A stretch of DNA of 64,000 nt from Hypomesus transpacificus (GCF_021917145.1 NC_061061.1:3667390-3731389); one strand, 5' to 3'. Counted from the stretch's first letter, positions 1 through 12,815 are shown. Numbers and translations: made by a program. The notes: generated by a model not told the origin, from the letters alone.

Positions 1-37
1 TATATTTTGTATGTAGATTGTAACATGTGACAACTGA

Positions 38-1230
38 ACATGTGCATGAGGTGGAACCGTCTTTGCAGTCAGATGCTGAAAGACCAGCTGGAAGGGAACG
101 TGATGGATGATTGAATCATTTAATCCATGATACCTCGGGGTGGTGACCTGAGCTCTGTATTTAGGTATATTTGTGAATAAAACGTCTAATGAAAATAGGG
201 TCTATATTGTGTGTGATGATGGCAGCGTTGTTAATATACAACTGGCACTGAGTCTCTTTCAAGGAGTATGGGGCGGCATTAAGATGGTAATTGTTAAACA
301 AGAATATGAAAACGATAAAGAGGAGATGGTATTTGTTACTTTCAAGCACATTGATAACAAGGACACACAACCAGGTAGCCGTACTGCATGGTCTGATTGA
401 ATTTTAGGCACCTCATCATAAATATAGGCCTTAGGGATAAACACTGCTTTAACCAATAATCTTACAGGCATGCAAACTCCTCGCCTTTAGGTGACACTCA
501 CCTTTTTGAAATCAAAATGGGTAACCTACATGATTCGTGCAGATCTGATGAGAAAAAAGGTTGTGGCGGGTCGTGGCCGTAGCCAACACAGTATTTTACC
601 CGTGCTTACCAACTTTACAACTGGCTCTGGAACCAATCGTCACTCCTAATGCCTAAACCTCACTGCCAATCAGAGGCAGAGTGGGGAGAAGTTTACAGAC
701 CCATCTTACATCATCTAGTCAGTAGAAAAACAATTTCAATACATTATTAAAAATGATGTCTATTGGATGTGTTTTAGCTTTACAGTAAGTGATGCTTTTT
801 ACTTTAGCTTTTTAAAGTAGTTCAACACAGGTAATCCGGTTTGTTGAATTGTTTTTTATGATTTATGCTATACAAAAAAATATCTTTATGGTTTAAAGAA
901 CATGACATTGTTTACAAGAACACAGATTCTACATAGATCTCTTAATTTGCTCTCAAAGTGCACCAGATTCATATGTGTAACTTTAAAATGTAATAAAAAG
1001 AATTCCAGGGTAGCAGGGGGGGCCCCCTAGAGGGGCGGATGTTCGCCCCCTTCTCACCTTTTTCACCCCTGACTTGTTTGCATGCCTGATTTTAAGAAAT
1101 TCAGAAAAAGTTCATATCAAACTGATAAAGTTTATCTTCCTCCCATTCTACAGCTGTGATTTCCCACCATGACATTGCTGCTCATTTGACATGTAAATAG
1201 AGGTATAGCTTTGTAGTTGCATTCATTCCA
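38..1230 (+). repeat. Left arm of a large inverted repeat flanking the trypsin pair
   Basis: Bases from about 38 to 400 and from about 1090 to 1230 match, as reverse complement, the stretch 8285-8800 on the other side of the two trypsin genes. The match includes a short open stretch (173-400, + strand) whose translation contains VYIVCDDGSVVNI. The same motif is read on the minus strand at 8462-8665. The peptide is not one I recognise. Between the two matching blocks the left arm carries about 690 extra bases that include a transposon-like insert (465-1088). By eye the arms are diverged by roughly 10-15 percent, so this is an old duplication. Confidence 0.6.
465..1088. mobile_element. Terminal-inverted-repeat element (MITE-like) inside the left arm
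   Basis: The left end reads CAGGCATGCAAAC and the right end is its reverse complement, GTTTGCATGCCTG. Subterminal similarity follows (CACCTTTTTGA against TCACCTTTTTCA on the opposite strand). The segment is missing from the right inverted-repeat arm, which supports insertion. No coding capacity is visible. I could not find a clean target-site duplication, so the superfamily is not assigned. Confidence 0.45.
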
Positions 1231-2067
1231 TAGCCTGCTGTCTACTGTGTAAATGCTTGTTTAATACTCATTGTATGAGCATTATAATTACGTTTAAATA
1301 ATATTTTAAATTAAACTGTCCTGATTGCCAGTTTACCTCGGCCAGTCTCATCCTTTTGACATTAGGCATTTTTAATAGTCATTTATTATGTAAGCCAGGG
1401 GTTTTCAACTGGGGGTCCTTGGCGGTATTGCAGGGGATCCGCGTCACGAGCCAAAGGTGCGATGGGCTCTTATTTCGTTCCAGTATTTATATCCACCTGT
1501 ATATAATGGAAATCTAGTTAGCATTTTGTTGTGTTGCAAGGACAAGTGGCTCATGGTGACACTTCCAACGGAGTCTAACATTACTTAAATCATAAAGGTT
1601 TCTTGGTTTTAAAGAAATGAAATCAACTGATACACTGTTTTCAAATCATCACCAGTGTCATAACTTATTCTACTCACAGCCAAAATAAAGCTTGCATACT
1701 TGTGATCCCCACGTGTTGTGTGTAAAATCTGCTATAAGAGAATTTGAAGAACAACCAGAAGCCTAAAGGAAAGAAGTAATCTTTCTTTTCAATTTTCTCT
1801 ACAAAAAAATAAGAAGTTGTAAAAATACCAAAGCAATGCAGAGTAAATGTTCATGTTTTAAACTTTGCTGTTGAAAGTCAGAACCTAACACAAAGGTTTA
1901 CAGACTTAAAATATCATGCAGAATACGGAGTAAGAGTCTGAACTGACAAAGGCTTTCCATCTCATATGCCATATGTCTTTTCACACACAAGTTACTAATT
2001 TAGAAAGTTGCTGAACGAATGGAAAAGTATGTCCTTGGTCTAACAGATAGGAATTGGACATTGTGGG

Positions 2068-2075
2068 TATATAAA
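2068..2075 (+). promoter_or_regulatory. TATA box of trypsin copy 1
   Basis: A perfect TATATAAA lies 46 bases before the start codon at 2121. That puts the expected transcription start near 2098 and gives a very short 5' leader, as is usual for pancreatic trypsinogen genes. The same site in copy 2 carries one substitution. Confidence 0.75.
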
Positions 2076-2120
2076 GGGTGCTTGACAGTAGGTTAAGTAC
2101 TGAGGTAACTGCAGAAAATC

Positions 2121-3887
<1,767 letters not shown>

Positions 3888-3957
3888 ATAATCTGGACTG
3901 TAGGAAGCATCTGCTCTAGAATAGGATATATATATACATTAACATCTGTTATGACTA

Positions 3958-3963
3958 AATAAA
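3958..3963 (+). terminator. Polyadenylation signal of trypsin copy 1
   Basis: AATAAA lies 70 bases after the TAA stop at 3885-3887. The counterpart in copy 2 is at the same relative position. Confidence 0.8.
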
Positions 3964-4737
3964 ACGTTGTTAACCTCAATGATTGCCTCTTTTTGGCTTG
4001 TGTTCATTGCGACAAACAAAACATTCCAGTTCTTTTGACCACTTTAAATGTCTTTACTGCTACTTAAATTTTTTGCAGAAATTCCCTTTTTTGCACACCA
4101 CCTGCCTTGATATGTAGACTACTGTATAGGCTACTACAGACATAGGCTACCTCTGTCCAATGGTGTGTGTGAAAAAAAAGGATACGTGAAAAGAAAACCA
4201 AACTTGTGCTGGGCCTTAAAAAATGTACAGTATATCGTTGACCTAAGTAAATATTTCATTTTTTTAAGCGATTGTAACCTATTTACATAATCTAAATCTA
4301 TTTTGCATGTTGTGTTGCAAGGACACAAGACTCATGGTGACACTTCCCTCAGAGTATTGAAATGACTAATATCATAAAGGTATCTCGGTTTTAATAAAGT
4401 ATACTAAGAAACATTCTGAAACACTGTTTTCAAATCATCACCAGTGTCTTAACGTATTCTACTGTCAAGCTAAATGAAGCTAGCCTACTTGTGATCCCCA
4501 CATTTACGTGTTGCGTGTATTTCCAAGGAAATCTGCTATTGGGGCATACAAATAGAAGAACAACCACATGAGTTTAAAGGAAAGAAATATTTTTTATTTT
4601 AAAGTTTCTCAACAAAAAAATAAGAAGTTGTAAAAAATACCAAAGCAATGCAGAGTAAATGTTCATGTTTTAAACTTTTGCTGTTTAAAGTCAGAACCTA
4701 ACACATAGGTTTACAGACTTAAAATATTATGCAGAAT

Positions 4738-4939
4738 TACATTTACAGTTAGTCATTTAGCAGACGCTCTTATCCAGAGCGACTTACAGTAAGTACAGGG
4801 ACATTCCCCCGAGGCAAGTAGGGTGAAGTGCCTTGCCCAAGGACACATCGTAATTCTTTTTTACACGGCCAGGAAGCAAACTAGCAACCTTCAGATTACT
4901 ATCCCGACTCCCTAACCGCTCAGCCACCTGACTCCCTGT
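4738..4939 (-). mobile_element. tRNA-derived SINE upstream of trypsin copy 2
   Basis: On the minus strand the element starts with a tRNA-like head (A-box-like GGCTGAGCGGTTAGGGAG near 4905-4930). It ends in the tail GTCGCTCTGGATAAGAGCG and TCTGCTAAATGACTAA at 4744-4790. The same tail occurs in the SINE at 14,012 and, as its parent form, in the LINE tail at 40,104-40,149. It is absent from the matching position of trypsin unit 1, so it inserted after the tandem duplication. Confidence 0.8.
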
Positions 4940-5103
4940 ATACGGATACGGAATATGAATACGGAGTAAGAGTCTGAACTGGCGAAGGCTTTCCATCTCG
5001 TATGCCATATGTCTTTTCACACACAAGTTACTAATTGAGAGAGTTGCTGAACGAATGGAAAAGTATGTCCTTGGTCTAACCGATAGGAATTGGACATCGT
5101 GGA

Positions 5104-5111
5104 TATGTAAA
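5104..5111 (+). promoter_or_regulatory. Altered TATA box of trypsin copy 2
   Basis: The site aligned with the TATA box of copy 1 reads TATGTAAA, one A-to-G change from TATATAAA. It lies 46 bases before the ATG at 5157. This may weaken the promoter; that is inference. Confidence 0.65.
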
Positions 5112-5156
5112 GGGTGCTTGACAGTAGATTAAGTACTGAGGTAACTGCAGAAAATC

Positions 5157-6465
5157 ATGAAGGGATTCATTCTTTTGGCTCTGTTCTCTGTGGCATGTAA
5201 GTATGGAGTATCTGTCCTTTTAAATTGTTTAAAAGCACTGAGAGAAAACTAATATAAACTAAGTTCAAACTGTTTTTCCTTGAAGAACCATCTCAATAAA
5301 AAGTTTGTTATACCATTCTCCGTCAGTCGCCGCTCCAATTGAGGATGACAAGATCGTTGGAGGGTATGAATGCGGGAAGAACTCTGTACGTTACCAGGTG
5401 TCCCTGAACTCTGGCAACCACTTCTGTGGAGGTTCTCTGATCTCTAGCTACTGTGTGGTGTCCGCTGCTACCTGCTACAAGTCGTAAGTGTATTCACATG
5501 TGAGGGAAACGCATGCCATAGATTTAATTATTTAGCTTGAAACAGTGCATAAAACAACTGACCTAAACCCCTAACTGATCATCAAGCTTTAGAAACTAAC
5601 CCTTGGGTCATCTCCGCCTCCCCAGCAGCATCCAGGTGCGTCTGGGTGAGCACAACATCGCTGTTAACGAGAACACCGAGCAGTTTATCGACTCTGCCAA
5701 GGTCATCAAGCACCCCATGTACAGCGACCGCAACCTGGACAACGACATCATGCTGATCAAGCTGAGCAAGCCAGCCACCATCAACAACTATGTGCGCACC
5801 GTTTCCCTGCCCTCCAGCTGTGCTGGTGCCGGCAGCAGCTGTCTGATCTCTGGCTGGGGCAACACCCTCAGCAGCGGCAGTGAGTATTAACAGGAGTGCA
5901 GAACACTCCGTTTTTGTTGACTTATATCAACAAACGTTTTAATATATGTTGACAATACTCCAAAGTGTCTATTCAAACGCATTGTGACTGTGTAGTAGAC
6001 TGGCCATGTGAGTATCTGGCTGCTAAAATGTTTTCTTTTTTCCATCAAAGCCAACTACCCCGACCGTCTGAGGTGTCTGGATGCCCCTATCCTGAGCGAC
6101 AGCAGCTGCAGGAACGCCTACCCTGGACAGATCACCTCCAACATGTTCTGTGCTGGCTACCTGGAGGGTGGCAAGGACTCTTGCCAGGTAAGAGCTAAGT
6201 ACTGATGTAAAACCAAGTTATAGTACGTTAAACATCATCTCTTATGTTAGTCTGAGGGGAAATCTCTCCACTCATCCTTCCAGCTCTGCTCTTTGTGTCT
6301 CTCTCCCTCTCTCAGGGTGACTCCGGTGGCCCCGTGGTGTGCGGCGGTCGTCTACAAGGTGTGGTGTCCTGGGGACACGGCTGTGCCCAGAGGAACAAGC
6401 CCGGTGTCTACGCAAAGGTCTGCAACTATGTCTCCTGGATCCAGAGCACCATGTATTACAACTAA
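5157..6465 (+). CDS. Trypsin-like paralogue, copy 2, lacking the catalytic histidine
   Basis: Exons are 5157-5196, 5327-5483, 5626-5879, 6051-6187 and 6316-6465, each the same length as in copy 1 (738 nt, 245 aa). The frame is intact and all splice sites are kept. The signal peptide, DDK/IVGG activation site, NDIM aspartate, KDSCQ and GDSGGP are present. However, exon 2 reads SAATC where copy 1 has SAAHC, so the catalytic His is replaced by Thr (CAC to ACC, two base changes). The Trp four residues before the AA of that motif is Cys, adding an unpaired cysteine near the Cys42-Cys58 disulphide. The product should therefore be inactive or nearly so as a protease. It could be a secreted pseudoenzyme, a gene early in decay, or an assembly or sequence error. 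Its TATA box also carries a change. Confidence 0.9.
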
Positions 6466-6535
6466 ATAATCTGGACTGTAGGAAGCATCTGCTCCATGAT
6501 AGGATATATATATACATTAACATCTGTTATGACTA

Positions 6536-6541
6536 AATAAA
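6536..6541 (+). terminator. Polyadenylation signal of trypsin copy 2
   Basis: AATAAA lies 70 bases after the stop codon, conserved with copy 1. Confidence 0.8.
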
Positions 6542-7065
6542 ACTTTGTTAACCTCAATGATTACCTCTTTTTGGCTTGTGTTCATTGCAACAAACAAAAC
6601 ATTCCAGTTCTTTTGACCACTTTAAATGTCTTTACTGCTACTTCAATTTTTTGCAGAAATTCCCTTTTTTGCACACCACCTGCCTTGATATGTAGACTAC
6701 TGTATACTACAGACATAGCTCTGTCCAATGGTGTGTGTGAAAAACAGGATACGTGAAAAGAAAACCAAACTTGTGCTGGGCCTTTAAAAATGTACAGTAT
6801 ATCGTTGAACTAAGTAAATATTTGTGCTGATGTGTGAAGGGTGGTGCGTTCGAATCCAGGCAGAGGTAAACATTCTTTTTATTCCTTTACGCCTTCAAGG
6901 AAGTTAACACTTGTTAATGGAGCGATCCCAGACTCTATGTACAAATGAAACGTACGAGAGTCTGGTTAGGACCAGGCTAGCCTACACTGGGCGCAAAATG
7001 AAAATCAAGAATTAGATTTCCAGAAGGTCATAAAGGAAACAATAATGAAACAGAGGGAGGGACGA

Positions 7066-7196
7066 CAACTACCAAAAGGCCAACAACTACCAAAAGGCCA
7101 ACAACTACCAAAAGGCCAACAACTACCAAAAGGCCAACAACTACCAAAAGGCCAACAACTACCAAAAGGCCAACAACTACCAAAAGGCCAACAACA
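7066..7196 (+). repeat. 18-bp minisatellite, about seven copies
   Basis: The unit CAACTACCAAAAGGCCAA repeats about seven times with almost no variation. Because 18 is a multiple of three, all frames stay open through it (+ strand translation repeats KGQQLP). That openness is explained by the repeat and is not evidence for a gene. Confidence 0.9.
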
Positions 7197-8065
7197 CCAG
7201 AAGAGAAGTTCCTCATTTGATTTGTAAAAAAGGCAGTGATGTAGGCCTGCCATGTGGCGTGAGACCTTACACCTAAGTAAATAAACACGAAAATCTAAAT
7301 ATGAGAAATGTGTGTCCTCTTTGGTGTCTGTAAGGCTTGGTTAGTATGCTGTCTAACAGTGGAATAAATAAACTAGAACGTCTCTCAGAGTCGTTACAAC
7401 AGGGACAAGACACGGAGCACTCGAAGAATCCAGAACAGACTCCATCAAGCCAAAGCCTCCTCCCCAAAGGAGCCAATTGTCTGCTTTATAACTGCCCATC
7501 GGGTGGTTGCACTATAGGTGAAGTACTGGGTAAAAGTCAAACTTTTCAATATATTTTTTTTCTGATTTGACTGGTGACTGTATACATCCGATCACTGACC
7601 ATTGAAAGTGCAGTCATGGCTTGTTAACCCAAAATAATTGCCCTCTGACGTAACCAACATGGCTGCCGAGTGCCCAGGGTCTTATATAATGTCCATGGCT
7701 TCACCAATGTGTATGTGATCGGATTTCTCAATTAAATGCTAATTTAACAAAGCCCTGATAGATGTTAAACCCTCAACAACTCTATATGGAATATGATTTA
7801 ATTAAATGTTTTGCCACCCCCAAAAATCTATATAGCATCCAAGTAGTCCATTCAAGTAGTTTCCACATACACATCAAGCAGTTGGATATACGTTCCGTTT
7901 CTGGTCATGAAAGATGGGAAAGAACACACCTTTCCCTGATGATCTCTTCTCACTGCCACCCTCCTTTCGGTTCAGAGGCCTCAGGGACAAACCAGAAGCT
8001 CGACTGAAACTGGAACACAGAATTCCCATTTCCAGGAAGGAGCAGAAGCTTTTATCCAATGTGAA

Positions 8066-8140
8066 ATAGGATTTCACTGTATATGTTACCCTAGGATTTC
8101 ACTGTATATGTTACCCTAGGATTTCACTGCATATGTTACC
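8066..8140 (+). repeat. 25-bp direct repeat, three copies
   Basis: The units 8066-8090, 8091-8115 and 8116-8140 share the core GGATTTCACTGTATATGTTA with one or two mismatches. Confidence 0.85.
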
Positions 8141-8284
8141 CCAGAAATCCTCTACGTGATCAGACTCAACAAAAAAAATATTTTGATGTATAAATCCTAA
8201 TGGCATGTTGAATAATAACGACATTTCTTTTTGAAAGAGGGGTAGAATAACAAGATTAATCTACTGTATGACATATGAAAAGGA

Positions 8285-8800
8285 TGTAATGCAACTGCGA
8301 AGCAATCTCCATGTTTAAATGTCAAATGAGCAGCAATATAATGGTGGGAAATCACAGCAGTAGAAGGGGGGGGAAGATAAAGTTAATATTAAACTGATAA
8401 AGATGATCAGAATTTCTTTAGATTATTAACATTGTTGATCAAATCAGACCATGCAGTAGGCCTACGTGGTTGTGTCCTGGTTATCAATGTGTTTGAAGGT
8501 AACAAATACCATCTCCTCTTTATTGTTTTCATCTTCTTGTTTAACAATGACCATCTTAATGCTGCCCCATACTCCTTTAAAGAGATTCAGTACCAGTGGT
8601 ATATTAACAACGCTGCCATCATCACACACAATATAGACCCTATTTTCATCAGACGTTTTATTCACAAATATACAAAAATACAGAACTCAGGTCAACACCC
8701 CGAGGTATCATTGATTAAATTGTCCACCACCTTGTTCCCTCCAGCTATTCTTTCAGCATCTGACTGCAAAGACGGTTCCACCTCATGCACATGTTAAGTT
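8285..8800 (-). repeat. Right arm of the inverted repeat flanking the trypsin pair
   Basis: This is the reverse complement of the matching blocks at 38-400 and 1090-1230. It lacks the left arm's transposon insert and so may show the more compact ancestral form. The minus strand contains an open stretch at 8462-8665 with the motif VYIVCDDGSVVNI. The plus strand is also open from 8432 to 8797. I do not recognise either product. Confidence 0.6.
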
Positions 8801-9554
8801 TTTACGAAATTACGAATAAAATAGCCTATTTGATGCAGGCATAGCACCCTGTATGCCACCGTCGCAACGTCAGAATGTAACACTGTTTAAAAAATACTTG
8901 TCAAGTAGTGGATGGATAAATCACGCTTCAAGTACCTGTTAAGGGTTTCTGTTAGAAGATTATCAATCCAGGCAAACCATAGTGTTTCAATGAAACCAAC
9001 TGCCAGTTCTATTATGTAAAAAACTTTGTTGTCCTTCACATTCTGTCGGATAACAAACTGATAGATAGCTAGATGGATGTTAGAAACTAGAAAGAAAAAG
9101 AAAGTAAACTCCAATTAAGTCTTCCTGTAAATGTGTCTTGTATAACTAGCAAATAATACTGAACGATAATAACATAGCATGTTTTACACAATAGCTGAAG
9201 CTCTCCCAAGATTCAGCCATTGAGAAGTAAAAAAGACCGTTTCAATTCACAATATTTTCAGTAGATAATGTTCAAATCATAATTAACGCAATCTTGTTTT
9301 CTTTAGTGATCATTGTCATTAGTGTAGCATAACCTGCAACCCATGATAGAAATCGAGCATACAAAAACTGAAATCTAAAACTGAAATCTAGCATTAAATA
9401 AGCTCTCCATACACTCCTGACATAATACAAAAACAAACAAAAACAAAAAAAAACGTTCTGTGCATTTGACCATAAAGCGTTCCTGATCACAAAGAGGCAC
9501 ACATGATTGACCTGGGACATTGAGGGGGAGGGTACTTCTACCATAAGTTCTACA

Positions 9555-12500
9555 TCACAACTCTCCCCTGGCATGCTGCAAGTAATGATCATACAGGTCT
9601 GATATGACAGAATACATCTCACCACACTCCACACACTTAACACCAACACCTGTGGTTTCCCTTGTCCTGATGAAAGAACAAGCGTTATTGTTCACATTAG
9701 TTGTTTTTTCATACTTTCGAACTGGCTTCCCAAATATAATACTTTCTTGTTTGTGTAGTCTGGCCATTGTCTGTGCCTGTGGGCCCGGAGTGGAGCTGCT
9801 GGGAGTTAAGTCGGTTTGAAAAGGTCTGAGGCCTTGTGGGACATTGGGACTTTGGAGTAAGGAGGCCACAGTCGTCTGTGGTGACAGGGCATGAAGTGGG
9901 TCTGCTTGATTTGACAGGAAACAGGGTTGGTCAGAACTCCCAGGCAGGGAGGGGTTTTGGTAGGGATGGTGCGGTCCAGGGGGCGAGTTTGTTCCACAGC
10001 TGACCGTGTGAGGGCTAAGGGTTAAAGTGATGCCTGGTTGTGCGTCGTGGTCTTCAGTGTCTGAAGGATACTCAGTGTCACAGCCATTTTCTGAGTACTG
10101 TGAGGGGGAATGGCCAAGCTGGTGACTGAACAGCAAATCTAGAGCCTCGAAGCTTGCGTCACACTCCTCACACTGATAAGGCAGAAGCAGAGGCTGCCGT
10201 GCGAGGCTGGGGAAGGCTCTATTGGGCCTCTGCTGAATCCACCGGTACTCAGGGTGTTCCTTCATGTGCTTCTTATAGGACCCCACGAAGCGGAACCTGC
10301 GGCCACACTGAGGACAGGAGAACCGGCCCGTCTTCTGCCGGTGGACGCTTTGATGTTGCCAGAGCTTTCTCCAGTTCTCCAGGGTCTTGCCGCAGCGGCC
10401 ACAGGTGTACGTCTGGTCACGGGCATGAGTAAGCATGTGGGCCCTGAGCCGCCCCATGTGTCTGAACAAACGCCCACAGCGTGGGCATAAGTACTTCCTG
10501 GGGTCCGATCTCTGATCTAGTCTGTTTAACTTGGATACAAAGTGGGAGAAATGATGGGAGGGTATGATGCTTGTTTGGAAGGGTAGGATAGAGGACACAA
10601 TCTTTTTGGGGCGGGTCTGTGAGGTCTGGGGGCCTTTGGGTTTCAGTGGCCGCAAGGGTTCACTTCTCTGTAATGAGGCTGACTGTGTGGCTGCTGACTG
10701 ATCCTTGACACTTGGAAGGGACTTTAAAGCTGTCTTTTTCTCAGAGCATGCTTGGCTATGTGCATTACACTCGGACAAATTACCAAAGAGCTGATCACAG
10801 AATGCACAGCAGAAAAGCTTTGCACCAGAATGGGTTTGCAAATGGTCTTTGTACTGACCGTTTTTGGAAAACGTCTTTTTACAGACATGGCATGCGTAAG
10901 ATAATGAAGGTTCTTCATGCTTGACATTGTATCTGCTGCATACATGCTTTTCTGCAACGTTAAGTATTAAGAACTGTTTTCCACATCGATTACAGGAATA
11001 AGGCTTCACAGCCATGTGTTTCCCCATATGAGTGTGTAGGATATGGCGCCGAGTAAAGCCTTTCCCACAGACTTGACAGATGAATGGCTTTTCACCAGTG
11101 TGTACACGTAAATGAACCTTAAGTGCAGAAATGAAGCGAAATACTTTCCCACAGTATGTACAAGGGTAAGCTTTGTTATTTGAAGAATCTCTGACCCTTT
11201 GAGTGACATCCCTTTGAATATGCTTCCTGTTCCTAGTCTTAGACTTCTGGGCCTCGTGAATCTTGCCGTGAATATGCAACTCTTTTGCACTTGATATATT
11301 GATTTCACCATGTGGACCCTGGTGGCAGCTCCTCTTATGCGTGTTAAAGTTAGAGAGCTGAGCAAAGTCTTTGCCACAATCAGAGCACTTATAAGGCTTT
11401 TCCCCTGTGTGAGTACGTTTGTGAATAATATACAGGGATTGGAATTTAAAAGTGCGACCACAGACCTCACATTCCACATGATTTGAAGGGTCGCCCCGTC
11501 GCCGCCGAGTCTTCCGATAACAATTTTTGAGTCTGTTTACAGCTTCATCCTCCAGTCTTCTTTCGTTCCTGATTGGGTGACAAGCTGTATTTTCACCAGG
11601 CGGGATTTCTGATTCAGACTTGGAGTTACAGGGTTCAGCTTTTGCTCCGTCAGGTTGAGATTCTGTCGCTGAGATCTTACTTTGGAGATCCCCTCTGTCA
11701 TCCCACCAAGACCTTTTTTTCTTACGAGACTTTTTACCAAAGTGAGTGCTCTGAAGTATTTTCTGGTGTTCTTGCATCTCCCGCAGGATTTTGACATTCC
11801 CTCTGCATTTGTCAACTTTGGATAGCTTTTCAAATACCGTTTGATCAAAGGTACTAACAGGGAATTCCGACTTCACAGTGGTGTCTGTGTGGGATTGTAA
11901 AGAATCTGACATTGGATGATCATTGTCTAGCTCCAACTCAATTTCCTCCATCTTCACTTTAGAGAAGACTTCACCAGTCCTTGCTGACTTTATTCCATGA
12001 GAGCCTACTGCATCTGGAGACATGACAGCTTGTTGAGAATAAACATCCCTGGGCAACTTTGGCCTTGTATCAATCCCGGAATTGAGTGACTCTTCAGGGT
12101 TGGTGTTGACAGCAGTTGCGGGACCACACTGCTTTCTATCCTGGGGAGTCACAGCTGCCTCATTTGAACGTAATCCTGTCACTGCTAGTGCCACCTGCCT
12201 CATGACTGTCGACTCTGGTCTCTCTGAAATACCACTGGATATAGATACCTCAACTTCTGGAAGTCCCCTTCCTTCTGGGGTGAGATTGTGCAGTATCCCT
12301 CTCGTCCTCCTCGGTCTCCCTCCAGGGTGGACTTGTGTCACATCGTGCCCACCTGAGTGAGGAGGGGACTTAGTGGATTCCTTCGCAGGCGCCCCCACGC
12401 CAGGAGTACCAGAAGCTGCCGTTGCTCCCCCTATAGCTGGGTTAACAGTTTTTCTTGGTCGACCCCTCTTCCTTTTCTCTGGCACTGGGATAGAATCTGG

Positions 12501-12815
12501 AGGTTTAAGATCGTGAGTGGAGGAGTCACAGATAGGACTTTCAGAGGTAATATGTTCATGGTTTAGAGAAGGTTCCACATCAAGTGTGTTGCATGAGTTA
12601 CCATTGACAACTTGTGCACACTTTGTGTTCAAAGGAGCAACATTTGTTGTTGCAGATAATGCATCTGTATCCTTTGCTCCTTGTAAACTAGGAGGGCATG
12701 GTTCGGTTTGTAAAGGAATTTTAGATTTCTTGGGAGGGCGGCCACGTTTCCTACGTACCTGCCCCTCTACAGGCCTATCCACATGCATTTCAGAGATAGA
12801 ATTCATTATGTTCAT
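9555..12815 (-). CDS. AT-hook and C2H2 zinc-finger protein, 1086 aa
   Basis: A probable nuclear DNA-binding regulator in a single long coding exon. The N-terminal part carries AT-hook-like motifs (RKRGRPPKK near residue 22, KRGRPRK near 115, and a weaker GGRPRRTRG near 165), followed by an acidic Ser/Thr-rich region. From about residue 450 there are two blocks of C2H2 fingers. I count twelve, including degenerate ones. Some are joined by TGEKP linkers, for example HTGEKPYKC and HTGEKPFIC. The last finger stands alone at the C-terminus and ends HYLQHARGEL, a tail shared with the genes at 19,590, 25,079 and 32,477. The ATG at 12,815 is used as the start. The frame stays open up to a possible splice acceptor before 12,836, and upstream exons are likely. 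Fingers of this type bind DNA; target and role are unknown. Confidence 0.9.
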   Translation of the reverse strand: MNIMNSISEMHVDRPVEGQVRRKRGRPPKKSKIPLQTEPCPPSLQGAKDTDALSATTNVAPLNTKCAQVVNGNSCNTLDVEPSLNHEHITSESPICDSSTHDLKPPDSIPVPEKRKRGRPRKTVNPAIGGATAASGTPGVGAPAKESTKSPPHSGGHDVTQVHPGGRPRRTRGILHNLTPEGRGLPEVEVSISSGISERPESTVMRQVALAVTGLRSNEAAVTPQDRKQCGPATAVNTNPEESLNSGIDTRPKLPRDVYSQQAVMSPDAVGSHGIKSARTGEVFSKVKMEEIELELDNDHPMSDSLQSHTDTTVKSEFPVSTFDQTVFEKLSKVDKCRGNVKILREMQEHQKILQSTHFGKKSRKKKRSWWDDRGDLQSKISATESQPDGAKAEPCNSKSESEIPPGENTACHPIRNERRLEDEAVNRLKNCYRKTRRRRGDPSNHVECEVCGRTFKFQSLYIIHKRTHTGEKPYKCSDCGKDFAQLSNFNTHKRSCHQGPHGEINISSAKELHIHGKIHEAQKSKTRNRKHIQRDVTQRVRDSSNNKAYPCTYCGKVFRFISALKVHLRVHTGEKPFICQVCGKGFTRRHILHTHMGKHMAVKPYSCNRCGKQFLILNVAEKHVCSRYNVKHEEPSLSYACHVCKKTFSKNGQYKDHLQTHSGAKLFCCAFCDQLFGNLSECNAHSQACSEKKTALKSLPSVKDQSAATQSASLQRSEPLRPLKPKGPQTSQTRPKKIVSSILPFQTSIIPSHHFSHFVSKLNRLDQRSDPRKYLCPRCGRLFRHMGRLRAHMLTHARDQTYTCGRCGKTLENWRKLWQHQSVHRQKTGRFSCPQCGRRFRFVGSYKKHMKEHPEYRWIQQRPNRAFPSLARQPLLLPYQCEECDASFEALDLLFSHQLGHSPSQYSENGCDTEYPSDTEDHDAQPGITLTLSPHTVSCGTNSPPGPHHPYQNPSLPGSSDQPCFLSNQADPLHALSPQTTVASLLQSPNVPQGLRPFQTDLTPSSSTPGPQAQTMARLHKQESIIFGKPVRKYEKTTNVNNNACSFIRTRETTGVGVKCVECGEMYSVISDLYDHYLQHARGEL

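Larger units (their letters stand above)
6824..9554. other. Intergenic stretch right of the trypsin pair
   Basis: This holds an 18-bp minisatellite (7066-7196), a 25-bp triple repeat (8066-8140) and the right inverted-repeat arm (8285-8800). It also holds the presumed 3' untranslated region of the minus-strand zinc-finger gene, just below 9555. I see no gene that I can support here. Confidence 0.5.

Noticed and set aside
5157-6465. Calling trypsin copy 2 a pseudogene
   Set aside because: The frame, splice sites and polyadenylation signal are intact. Loss of the catalytic His alone does not show it is a pseudogene.
6836-6875. tRNA B-box-like sequence (GTGCGTTCGAATCC) after trypsin copy 2
   Set aside because: It has a B-box look only, with no A box at the right distance and no tail of the local SINE family. 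That is too little to call.
7066-7196. CRISPR-like array
   Set aside because: These are contiguous 18-bp repeats without spacers in a vertebrate genome. It is a minisatellite.
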